Below are positions 57,743 to 64,000 of a stretch of 64,000 nucleotides of DNA, piece after piece. The notes beneath the pieces were generated by a model that saw only the letters and a program-made list of their open reading frames with translations, did not search any database and was not told the origin of the DNA. Position 1 is the first letter of the stretch, and each line of letters begins with the position of its first letter. The translations under genes were made by a program, and so were the position numbers. The stretch comes from Methylibium petroleiphilum PM1 (GTDB lineage Bacteria; Pseudomonadota; Gammaproteobacteria; Burkholderiales; Burkholderiaceae_C). The stretch spans positions 2,294,001 to 2,358,000 of the forward strand of contig NC_008825.1 of NCBI RefSeq assembly GCF_000015725.1, read 5' to 3'.

Positions 57743-58405
57743 GTGACGCCAGCCGACGACCCGTTGGTGGGGCCCGCACCGCCGGCGCTCTACCGCGACG
57801 AGGCCCTGCTGGTCGTCGACAAGCCACCCGGCCTGCTGGCCGTGCCCGGACGCGGCCCGCTGAAGCAGGATTGCCTGGCGGCCCGGGTGCAGCGCGCCTG
57901 GCCGGACGCCCGCGTGGTGCATCGGCTCGACGAGGCCACCTCCGGGCTGATGGTGTTCGCGCTGGACGTCGAGATGCAGCGACGCCTGAGCCGGGCGTTC
58001 GAGCAGCGTGAAGTCGAGAAGCGCTACGTCGCCGTGGTCGCAGGCCATGTCGAGCCGGCCGCGGGCCGCATCGACCTGCCGCTCGGCGCCGACTGGCCGA
58101 ACCGGCCGCGCCAACAGGTCGATCACGCGCGCGGCAAACCCGCGCGCACGCACTGGCAGGTGCTGTCCTACGACACGAGCGGCGATTCGACCCGCCTCGA
58201 GCTCACGCCCGAAACCGGCCGCACGCACCAGTTGCGCGTGCACCTGATGGCCATCGGCCACGCCATCCTCGGCGACGCGCTGTACGCACCGCCGTCGATG
58301 ATGGCCCGATCACCGCGCCTGCTGCTGCACGCCAGCGCCCTGGCCTTCGCGCACCCGATGCCCGGCCGGCCGGCGCTCGCCTTCGAGTCGCCGCCGCCGT
58401 TCTGA
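57743..58405 (+). CDS. RluA-family pseudouridine synthase
   Basis: About 220 residues. The catalytic motif VVHRLDEATSGLM (Asp 63) and LLVVDKPPGLLAVPG are intact; YVAVVAGHV, GRTHQLRVHLMAIGHAILGDALYA and LLLHASALAF are all family segments. The start is uncertain: the GTG at 57743 overlaps its own GGAG, and other starts are weaker. It is short for RluC/D and lacks an S4 domain, so RluA/RluE/TruC-type tRNA or 23S rRNA modification is more likely. It lies 14 bases after the PhnD-like gene. Confidence 0.85.
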   Translation: MTPADDPLVGPAPPALYRDEALLVVDKPPGLLAVPGRGPLKQDCLAARVQRAWPDARVVHRLDEATSGLMVFALDVEMQRRLSRAFEQREVEKRYVAVVAGHVEPAAGRIDLPLGADWPNRPRQQVDHARGKPARTHWQVLSYDTSGDSTRLELTPETGRTHQLRVHLMAIGHAILGDALYAPPSMMARSPRLLLHASALAFAHPMPGRPALAFESPPPF

Positions 58406-58431
58406 CCGAGGCGTCGCCAGGAGCGGACCGC

Positions 58432-58737
58432 TCAGGCCTTCTTCGCGTAGGCGCTGCACCACCCTGCTGCGGCCACCTGCTTGCCGGCGAACAGCGGGCA
58501 GTTGCCGGCGGCGTCGCCCGCCTTGCCCTGGAACAACTGGCAGTTGCCGCATTTTTGCCCGGCGGCGTAGGTCTTGAACTTGGCCTTGTCGGCCTTCGTC
58601 GCGTCTTCCACATAGCCCAGTGCCACGGCCTGCGGATCCTTCTCGCTGACCTTGGTCTGCGCTTGCGCATGGCGTCCTGCCCAGGCGGCCAGGCCGGCTG
58701 CGGGTATCCACTGGATGAACTGGCGTCTGGCTGTCAT
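58432..58737 (-). CDS. High-potential iron-sulfur protein (HiPIP)
   Basis: 101 residues from the ATG at 58737, with AGGAG seven bases upstream. A Tat-type signal (ARRQFIQWIPAAGLAAWAG, RRQF motif) is cut near residue 26. The mature 75-residue protein has the four HiPIP cysteines Cys 63, 66, 80 and 94 in CGNC, GNCPLF and GWCSAY, binding one 4Fe-4S cluster at high potential. In purple bacteria of this group HiPIP gives electrons to the reaction centre or to terminal oxidases. Convergent with the RluA gene, 26 bases apart. Confidence 0.95.
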   Translation of the reverse strand: MTARRQFIQWIPAAGLAAWAGRHAQAQTKVSEKDPQAVALGYVEDATKADKAKFKTYAAGQKCGNCQLFQGKAGDAAGNCPLFAGKQVAAAGWCSAYAKKA

Positions 58738-58901
58738 CGTCGTCTCCTGCTGAGGGTCGGGTTGCACGGATCGCCGGATGCGCAGGCATCCGATCGACGC
58801 TGCATGCTAGGCAGCCAAGGCTGACATCTCGGCGACGCGACTGCAAAGCCCTGCGCGCGCAGCCGAACCGAGAATCGATCGCGTTCCCGAGCCCGACACG
58901 A

Positions 58902-59153
58902 TCAAGCGCTTCCCGCGCCTTCCGCGGCCAGCAGCCGCACGCGCGCGCCGCTCACGGCGACCACCTGACCGGCCCGCAGCTTGGCGCCGCGCCGCAGTTC
59001 CTCGCGGCCGTCGACCTGGACCTGGCCGGACTGGATCAGTTGCTTGGCGGCGCCGCCGCTGTCGGCCAGTCCCGTCGCCTTGAGCAGCGCGTCGAGCGTG
59101 ATGAACTCGCCGCGCAGTGCGAAGTCGAGCTGCTGCAGCTTGCGCCCGCTCAT
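58902..59153 (-). CDS. Small S4-domain RNA-binding protein
   Basis: 83 residues. FALRGEFITLDALLKATGLA, DSGGAAKQLIQSGQVQVDGR and LRAGQVVAVSGARVRLL form one complete S4 domain, like E. coli YbcJ or the Hsp15-type adaptors. The ATG at 59153 overlaps the selD stop (ATGA), so it is translated with SelD. Its RNA target is unknown; a link to tRNA selenation is possible but unproven. Confidence 0.88.
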   Translation of the reverse strand: MSGRKLQQLDFALRGEFITLDALLKATGLADSGGAAKQLIQSGQVQVDGREELRRGAKLRAGQVVAVSGARVRLLAAEGAGSA

Positions 59154-60190
59154 GCGAACCGCACGCGCGCGGCGCCGGACTGCAGCCGACCGATGGATGC
59201 GGCCGCCGCGAAGCCGGCGCGCCAGAACGCGGCCAGCACCGCGTCGACGGCGCCCGGCGCACACGACACCAGCAACCCGCCGCTCGTCTGCGGATCGCTG
59301 AGCAGCGCACGCTGCCAGGGCTCGACCTGCGGGCCGAGATCGACGTGGTCGCCGTAGCCGGCCCAGTTGCGTGCCGAGGCGCCGGTGACGATGCCTTCCT
59401 GCGCGAAGCCTCGCGCGATGTCGATCCACGGCACGCTCGCCAGGTCGACTTCGGCGGCCAGTCCGGAGCCACGGCACACCTCCAGCAGGTGGCCCGCGAG
59501 GCCGAAGCCGGTCACGTCGGTCATCGCGTGCACGCCGTCCAGCGCACCGAGTTCGCTGCCCACGCGATTGAGCTGCGTGGTGAGGCGCAGCATCTCGGCA
59601 TAGCCGGCCGCGTCGAGGCGGCCCTTCTTCAACGCCGCCGACAGCACTCCCACGCCGAGCGGCTTGCCGAGCACCAGCACGTCGCCCGGCCGGGCGTCGG
59701 CATTGCGGCGCACGCGCTCGGGGTGCACCAGGCCCAGCGCGACCAGGCCGTAGATCGGCTCGAGCACGTCGATCGAGTGTCCGCCGGCGATCGGGATGCC
59801 GGCCTCGCGGCACACGCTCGCGCCGCCCTCCAGGATGCGGCCGATCACCGCGGGCGGCAGCTTGTCCAGCGGCATGCCGACCAGGGCCAGGGCCAGGATC
59901 GGCGTGCCGCCCATCGCATAGACGTCGGAGATCGCGTTGGTGGCCGCGATGCGGCCGAAGTCGTAGGGCTCGTCGACAATCGGCGTGAAGAAATCGGTGG
60001 TGGCCACCAGCGCCTGGTGCTCGTTGAGTCGGTAGACCGCCGCGTCGTCGGCTGTCTCGGTGCCGACCAGCAGGTCGGGTGGGATCAGCCCGGCCGGGGC
60101 ACGCGACAGGATGTCGGCCAGCACCCCGGGCGCGATCTTGCAGCCGCAGCCGCCACCGTGGGAAAAGGATGTGAGTCGGATGGATTCCAT
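59150..60190 (-). CDS. selD: Selenide, water dikinase
   Basis: Makes selenophosphate from selenide and ATP. 346 residues from the ATG at 60190. The active-site loop GGGCGCKIAPG holds Cys 15 (matching E. coli Cys 17) and Lys 18; Cys rather than selenocysteine is encoded, so no UGA read-through is needed. The Gly-rich GGASVCREAGIPIAGGHSID and TDVTGFGLAGHLLE are also present. Divergent from selU with a 39-base gap, as in E. coli-like pairs. No selA, selB or selC is visible, so the product may feed 2-selenouridine in tRNA only. Confidence 0.96.
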   Translation of the reverse strand: MESIRLTSFSHGGGCGCKIAPGVLADILSRAPAGLIPPDLLVGTETADDAAVYRLNEHQALVATTDFFTPIVDEPYDFGRIAATNAISDVYAMGGTPILALALVGMPLDKLPPAVIGRILEGGASVCREAGIPIAGGHSIDVLEPIYGLVALGLVHPERVRRNADARPGDVLVLGKPLGVGVLSAALKKGRLDAAGYAEMLRLTTQLNRVGSELGALDGVHAMTDVTGFGLAGHLLEVCRGSGLAAEVDLASVPWIDIARGFAQEGIVTGASARNWAGYGDHVDLGPQVEPWQRALLSDPQTSGGLLVSCAPGAVDAVLAAFWRAGFAAAASIGRLQSGAARVRFA

Positions 60191-60229
60191 GATGCAAGTG
60201 TCGATCAAACCGAATCGGGCGGCCCGACG

Positions 60230-61273
60230 GTGAGCCACTGCCCGACTACCGTCGACGACCTCGCCGGCTTCGACACCGTGATCGACGTGCGCTCGCCGGC
60301 CGAGTTCGCGCTCGACCACATCCCGGGCGCGATCAACTGCCCGGTTCTCGACGACGAGGAGCGCCGCGTCGTCGGCACGCTGTACGTGCAGGTGTCGGCC
60401 TTCGAGGCACGCAAGCTCGGCGGCGCGATGGTCGCACGCAACATCGCACGGCATCTGGACACGGCTTTCCACGACCGGCCGAAGGGCTGGCGACCGCTGC
60501 TCTACTGCTGGCGCGGCGGCATGCGCAGCGGCAGTTTCGTGACCTGGATGCGCTTGGTGGGCTGGGATGCCCAGCAACTGCAGGGCGGCTACAAGGCCTG
60601 GCGCGCGCATGTCATCGCGCGCATCGCGGCGCTGGCGCCGAGCTTGCCGCTGCGCGTGCTGTGCGGGCCGACCGGCAGCGCCAAGACACGTGTGCTGCAG
60701 GCGCTGGGTGCGCTGGGCGAGCAGGTGCTCGACCTCGAGGCGCTGGCCGCACACCGCGGCTCGGTGCTCGGCGCACTGCCCGGCATGGAGCAGCCGTCGC
60801 AGAAGGCCTTCGAGACGCAGCTCGCGGCGGCAATGAAGGGCTTCGACCTGACGCGCACGATCTGGGTCGAGGCCGAGAGCCGCAGGATCGGCCGCATCAG
60901 CCTGCCCGACGCCCTGCTGGAACGCCTGCGCGTCAGCCCGGTGGTGCAGATCGATGCCACGCCCGACGCCCGCCTGGCCTACCTGCTGCGCGACTACGCC
61001 TGGCTCGGCGACGACCCGCAACGCCTTGCCGACAAGCTCGGCCTGCTCAAGGGCATGCTCGCCAACGAGACGCTGGCGCAGTGGCAGGACTGGGCGATGG
61101 AGCGCAATCTGCCGCCGCTGTTCGCGGCACTGATGACACAGCACTACGACCCGCTCTACGCCCGCTCGCAAGGCCGCCACTTCGAGAAGCTGAGCGGAGG
61201 GCGGCGCGTCGGGACGGACGATCTCTCCGAGGCCGGCATTGAAGCGCTCGCGCGGCGCATCGCCGCCGGCTGA
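60230..61273 (+). CDS. selU: tRNA 2-selenouridine synthase
   Basis: Uses selenophosphate to replace sulfur in 2-thiouridine at the tRNA wobble base (also named MnmH). 347 residues from the GTG at 60230. N-terminal rhodanese domain with LLYCWRGGMRSGS (Cys 93 nucleophile) preceded by DVRSPAEFALDHIPGAINCP; then a P-loop VLCGPTGSAKT (144-153) and the C-terminal family domain (VEAESRRIGRISLPDALLE). Shares the promoter region with selD. Confidence 0.95.
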   Translation: MSHCPTTVDDLAGFDTVIDVRSPAEFALDHIPGAINCPVLDDEERRVVGTLYVQVSAFEARKLGGAMVARNIARHLDTAFHDRPKGWRPLLYCWRGGMRSGSFVTWMRLVGWDAQQLQGGYKAWRAHVIARIAALAPSLPLRVLCGPTGSAKTRVLQALGALGEQVLDLEALAAHRGSVLGALPGMEQPSQKAFETQLAAAMKGFDLTRTIWVEAESRRIGRISLPDALLERLRVSPVVQIDATPDARLAYLLRDYAWLGDDPQRLADKLGLLKGMLANETLAQWQDWAMERNLPPLFAALMTQHYDPLYARSQGRHFEKLSGGRRVGTDDLSEAGIEALARRIAAG

Positions 61274-61274
61274 C

Positions 61275-61379
61275 TCAGGGCTCCAGATCGACCAGCGGCA
61301 GTTGCTCGAGAAAGGACGCGATCGCGCCCTCTCCACTCAGCGCGTCGAAACGCGTCAGATCCCGGCCATCGTCGAGCAT
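61275..61379 (-). pseudogene. Out-of-frame C-terminal part of the BLUF gene
   Basis: A 34-codon frame that starts ATG exactly at the BLUF stop (TGATG) and reads MLDDGRDLTRFDALSGEGAI followed by an amphipathic helix. This matches the C-terminal helical extension that normally follows a BLUF domain (pattern R-x-L-x-R-x-D-A-L-S-G-x-x-A-I-x-x-F-L-x-x-L). A one-base loss in the run ACC(C)TG would have moved it out of frame. It could be made as a separate peptide by termination-reinitiation, but more likely it is the severed end of the photoreceptor. Confidence 0.7.
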
Positions 61380-61672
61380 CAGGTGCCCAGGCGCCAACGC
61401 GCGAACCGCCGTTCACCCTGCAGCGGAGCGTGGTGCAGCACCTTCAGTTGCTCATGACGCGGGTCGACCATCAGGCGCTCAATCAGCGCATCGATCGTGC
61501 CCACCTCGCCCTCCACGTACTGGCAGACCTGGGCCCCGTCGAACACCAGCACACCGGTGATCGACTGTTCGGCATTCAGCTGCCGCGCCTCGGCCACCAC
61601 CACGGCGATCGTTTCGAAGGGCTTGTCGCCGCGGACCTGACTGAGATACAAGAACTGCGACAGTGTCGTCAT
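61379..61672 (-). CDS. BLUF-domain blue-light sensor, truncated
   Basis: 97 residues with the FAD-binding BLUF fold: LYLSQVRG holds the key Tyr 9; AEARQLNAEQSITGVLVFDG holds Asn 33; VCQYVEGEVG holds Gln 51; and FARWRLG holds Trp 93. All residues of the photocycle are kept. The frame stops at 61381-61379 just after the core, missing the C-terminal helices found out of frame at 61275-61379. No clear ribosome binding site is seen before the ATG at 61672. It is divergent from the Crp/Fnr gene with a 69-base gap, which suggests a light-redox regulatory pair. Confidence 0.85.
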   Translation of the reverse strand: MTTLSQFLYLSQVRGDKPFETIAVVVAEARQLNAEQSITGVLVFDGAQVCQYVEGEVGTIDALIERLMVDPRHEQLKVLHHAPLQGERRFARWRLGT

Positions 61673-61741
61673 GGAGGAGAGATTCCGGTTCAGGTGGAAG
61701 TGAGGCGCGCAGCACGATAGAACACACCATCAGCCTTCACA

Positions 61742-62530
61742 ATGTCAATTGACACTCGCCGGAGTTCCCTTGCCGCCCTTGCCCATCACGCCGATCGCCA
61801 CCCGCCGGCCGCCTGCGCCCAGTGCCCGCTGCGGGCTCTGCCGGCGTTCTCTCCGGTCAGCGCGAAGGAATTGGCTTATATCCAGAGCTTCCGCCATGGC
61901 AGCGCGGCTTTCGCCGCCGGACAGGACGTGCTGGCCGAGCATGCGACGAGCGAGTGGCTCTACACGGTGTTCTCGGGCTGGGCCTTCCGCTTCAAGACCC
62001 TCAGCGACGGGCGCCGCCAGATCCTCAATTTCCTGCTGCCCGGTGACTTCATCGGCTTGCAGGAGCAGTTCGCCGACGGGGCTCCACACGGCGCCGAGGC
62101 CCTGACCGAACTGCAGTTGTGCCGCTTCCCGAAAGCCGAGTTGTGGTCTCTGTACCGCGAGTTCCCGAGCCTCGGCTACGACCTGACCTGGCTGGCTGCG
62201 CGCGAGGAGAACCTGACCGACGAGACGCTGCTGTCGGTGGGCCAGCGCAGCGCGGCCGAGCGGATCGCGATGCTGTTGATCCATCTGTACCGGCGCGCCG
62301 AGCGGGTGGGCCTCGTCGAGGGGGCCGCCGTGGCCTTTCCGGTCACGCAGCAGCACATCGCCGATGCGCTGGGCCTGTCGCTGGTTCACACCAACAAGAC
62401 ACTGCGCCGCCTGCACAGGCTCGGCCTGCACGAGATCGCCGACGGCCGGCTGCGACTGCTGAACCGCCACGCCCTGCAGCGCCTGGCCGACTATGCAGAA
62501 CGGCCGATGCGAACGATCCCTCTGATCTGA
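61742..62530 (+). CDS. Crp/Fnr-family transcriptional regulator
   Basis: 262 residues. N-terminal extension with Cys 25 and Cys 28 (CAQC), a cyclic-nucleotide-like beta barrel (FAAGQDVLAEHATSEWLYTV; RFKTLSDGRRQILNFLLPGD), a third Cys 127 in LQLCRFP, then a dimer helix and helix-turn-helix (FPVTQQHIADALGLSLVHTN; KTLRRLHRLGL). Compared with FNR one of the N-terminal cysteines (FNR Cys 29 position) is missing, so FeS sensing is uncertain. The start ATG lies inside the palindrome at 61743-61754, and no Shine-Dalgarno is seen. Divergent from the BLUF gene. Confidence 0.9.
   Translation: MSIDTRRSSLAALAHHADRHPPAACAQCPLRALPAFSPVSAKELAYIQSFRHGSAAFAAGQDVLAEHATSEWLYTVFSGWAFRFKTLSDGRRQILNFLLPGDFIGLQEQFADGAPHGAEALTELQLCRFPKAELWSLYREFPSLGYDLTWLAAREENLTDETLLSVGQRSAAERIAMLLIHLYRRAERVGLVEGAAVAFPVTQQHIADALGLSLVHTNKTLRRLHRLGLHEIADGRLRLLNRHALQRLADYAERPMRTIPLI
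61743..61754. promoter_or_regulatory. 12-bp palindrome over the crp/fnr start codon
   Basis: TGTCAATTGACA is a perfect 12-bp palindrome that begins within the ATG start codon of the Crp/Fnr gene. Its placement would let a bound dimer block initiation of transcription or translation. It resembles half-sites of the TTGAT-ATCAA Crp/Fnr class only loosely. Confidence 0.4.
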
Positions 62531-62749
62531 CCGCGGGCCATGCCGGTCGTCGGCGCAGGGTTCACGGGTGTGGCATCGGTGAAACGGATCGAGGCTCCTT
62601 CGCCCACATGGGAAACGATCAGCTACACTCACCTTCGTAGATATACACAAGATCGCGGTTCTTAGGTGTTTGCTCAATCCGGTCGATGGTTCTCGTCGAC
62701 TGTCTGGTTTGTCTCCCCCAGGTAACGTTTCTTGAGTGTCTCTGCATGA

Positions 62750-62778
62750 GCACGGCATGTTGCCGTGCCGTACTTTTT
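62750..62778 (+). promoter_or_regulatory. Stem-loop with T tract in the cspA-like leader
   Basis: GCACGGCA (62750-62757) and TGCCGTGC (62761-62768) form an 8-bp stem with a 3-base loop, followed after five bases by TTTTT, then the AGGAA ribosome binding site and the ATG at 62796. It sits in a 265-base gene-free leader region. It could act as a transcription attenuator or as a temperature-sensitive structure controlling access to the start. Confidence 0.55.
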
Positions 62779-62795
62779 GATCGACAGGAACGTAT

Positions 62796-63005
62796 ATGAG
62801 CGTGCAAACCGGCACCGTGAAGTGGTTCAACGAAGCCAAGGGCTTTGGATTCATCGCCCAGGACGGCGGTGGCGCCGACGTCTTCGCGCACTTCCGCGAC
62901 ATCCAGGGCAACGGCTTCAAGACGCTGCAGGAAAACCAGCGCGTCGAGTTCGAAGTGAAGCAAGGCCAGAAGGGCCCGCAAGCTGCGAACATCCGCCCGC
63001 TGTAA
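62796..63005 (+). CDS. Cold-shock protein (CspA family)
   Basis: 69-residue single cold-shock domain that binds single-stranded RNA and [18 protein letters not shown] holds RNP1 (KGFGFI) and VFAHF is RNP2. AGGAA lies six bases ahead of the ATG. Followed by a strong terminator at 63032. The long leader with a hairpin fits the usual post-transcriptional control of this family. Whether it is the cold-induced or a constitutive paralogue is unknown. Confidence 0.96.
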   Translation: MSVQTGTVKWFNEAKGFGFIAQDGGGADVFAHFRDIQGNGFKTLQENQRVEFEVKQGQKGPQAANIRPL

Positions 63006-63031
63006 TCAGCGAGTTCGGTGCTCCACTCAAG

Positions 63032-63054
63032 ACGCGGCTTCGGCCGCGTTTTTT
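63032..63054 (+). terminator. Rho-independent terminator with UUCG tetraloop
   Basis: A 7-bp stem (ACGCGGC at 63032-63038, GCCGCGT at 63043-63049) closes a TTCG loop, giving a C(UUCG)G super-stable tetraloop, followed by TTTTTT. It ends the cold-shock gene transcript. Confidence 0.92.
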
Positions 63055-63107
63055 GTTGTCCGCCCGCGTCTGCATCCTAGAATCGCGCCCCCTCGCCAGA
63101 CGCCACC

Positions 63108-64000
63108 ATGCCCGGACCGACCCTTTCCTACTGCGCGATCGATTTCGGCACCTCGAACTCAGCCATCGCCATTCCCGCCGACCACGGCAGCAGCCGCCTG
63201 GTCGAACTGGAGGCCGGCGAGTCCACCATGCCGACGGCGGTGTTCTATTTCGCCGAGCACGAGCCGCTCGCACCCGGTGCCGAGCCACCGCGCGCCTTCG
63301 GCCGGGCCGCGATCGCGGCCTACGTGGACGGCTACGAAGGCCGCCTGATGCGCTCGATGAAGAGCATCCTCGGCTCCAGCCTGGTCGAGCAGACTACCGA
63401 TGTCGGAGGCGGTCATGCGGTGAAGTTCCTCGACGTCATCACCGGTTACCTGCGCCACCTGCGACATGCCGCCGAAACCGCCCTCGGCGCGCCGATCACG
63501 CAGGCTGTTCTGGGGCGGCCGGTGTTCTTCGTAGACGGCGACGCGACGCGCGATGCGCAGGCGCAGGCTTCGCTTGAAGCCGCAGCGCGCGCGGTAGGTT
63601 TGCGCGACGTGGTGTTCCAGTACGAGCCGATCGCGGCCGCCTTCGACTTCGAGCAGCAGGCGACGCGCGAGCAATGCGTGCTGGTGGCCGACATCGGCGG
63701 CGGCACCTCGGACTTCTCGGTCGTGCGCGTCGGCCCCGACCGCCGCGACCGGACCGATCGCAAGGACGACATCCTCGCCAGCCACGGGGTGCACATCGCC
63801 GGCACCGACTTCGACCGGCGCATCGAGCTCACCGGCATCCTGCGCGAGCTCGGCTACGGCGCCTCGGGCCCCGCACGAGGCGACCAACCGCCGCGCGAGG
63901 TGCCGAGCGCGGTGTACTTCGACCTCGCGACCTGGCACCTGATCAACACCGTCTACCAGCCGGGACGCGTGGCCGAACTCAAGAACATGGCGGCCTTCTA
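63108..64000 (+). CDS. Hsp70-like chaperone (YegD family), N-terminal part
   Basis: Open frame from the ATG at 63108 to the right edge, 297 residues visible. YCAIDFGTSNSAIAIP (about 8-23) is the ATPase phosphate-1 loop; YEPIAAAFDFE (near 169-179) and LVADIGGGTSDFSVVRVG (near 190-207) are the connect and phosphate-2 motifs of the actin/Hsp70 ATPase. The sequence and spacing fit the YegD group, shorter than DnaK, usually without a full substrate-binding domain. The rest lies beyond the window. Confidence 0.9.
   Translation, partial: MPGPTLSYCAIDFGTSNSAIAIPADHGSSRLVELEAGESTMPTAVFYFAEHEPLAPGAEPPRAFGRAAIAAYVDGYEGRLMRSMKSILGSSLVEQTTDVGGGHAVKFLDVITGYLRHLRHAAETALGAPITQAVLGRPVFFVDGDATRDAQAQASLEAAARAVGLRDVVFQYEPIAAAFDFEQQATREQCVLVADIGGGTSDFSVVRVGPDRRDRTDRKDDILASHGVHIAGTDFDRRIELTGILRELGYGASGPARGDQPPREVPSAVYFDLATWHLINTVYQPGRVAELKNMAAF

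Noticed and set aside
60188-60232. Selenocysteine codon in selD
   Set aside because: The active-site codon is Cys (in GGGCGCK) and the frame has no internal UGA, so no recoding is needed.

Overview
The window is about two-thirds G+C and almost fully packed with genes. Gene content and order point to a betaproteobacterium of the order Burkholderiales, most likely the Rubrivivax/Leptothrix/Methylibium/Rhizobacter group. This is inferred from protein families and synteny (leuCDB-asd-fimV-truA-trpFBA-accD-folC-dedD-cvpA-purF-metZ, and gntR/sdhCDABE-gltA next to mdh), not from a database search. No insertion sequence, prophage, integrase or CRISPR array was seen, so this looks like core chromosome with small lineage-specific genes between conserved operons.

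Layout. Positions 1-9800 hold the tail of an RND efflux pump, pyrD, waaA (Kdo transferase), a phosphomannomutase/phosphoglucomutase, a DNA-alkyl repair gene coupled to a DMT exporter, a quinone-oxidoreductase/metallophosphoesterase pair, a DUF3606 gene and an FMN reductase. Positions 9821-10206 hold a tRNA-Ala/Glu/Asp operon with its own promoter and terminator. From 28932 down to 10192 runs a long minus-strand biosynthetic block: leuC, leuD, leuB, asd, fimV, truA, trpF, trpB, trpA, accD, folC, a SPOR-domain protein, cvpA, purF, metZ, gltX. Many junctions are ATGA or TGATG overlaps, which suggests translational coupling. Positions 29008-37291 form a TCA-cycle region: gltA, sdhE, sdhB, sdhA, sdhD, sdhC, a GntR-type regulator, then divergent mdh and a CitE-like gene. 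An 18-bp perfect palindrome sits between the regulator and mdh.

Positions 37300-63000 are more mosaic. They hold small secreted or lipoprotein genes, the DbpA helicase, a lipid kinase/metallophosphoesterase/PAP2 operon, an ABC exporter, and a three-gene periplasmic cluster (thioredoxin-like protein, SoxYZ-like carrier, metallo-beta-lactamase-fold lipoprotein) of the quinoprotein-relay type. After these come a luciferase-like monooxygenase coupled to a tyrosine phosphatase, a Tim44-domain protein, an S9 peptidase, a PhnD-like binding protein, a RluA-type pseudouridine synthase, a HiPIP, the selD/selU selenium pair, a BLUF photoreceptor gene split by an apparent frameshift, a divergent Crp/Fnr regulator, a cold-shock gene with a structured leader, and the start of an Hsp70-like gene.

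The items most worth follow-up are: the orphan quinoprotein-relay cluster whose hydrolase has lost most of its metal-binding motif; the broken BLUF gene beside a Crp/Fnr regulator; the GntR/mdh palindrome; the overlapping lipid-kinase operon; and the hexanucleotide repeats inside fimV. All functions are inferred from visible motifs and family knowledge.
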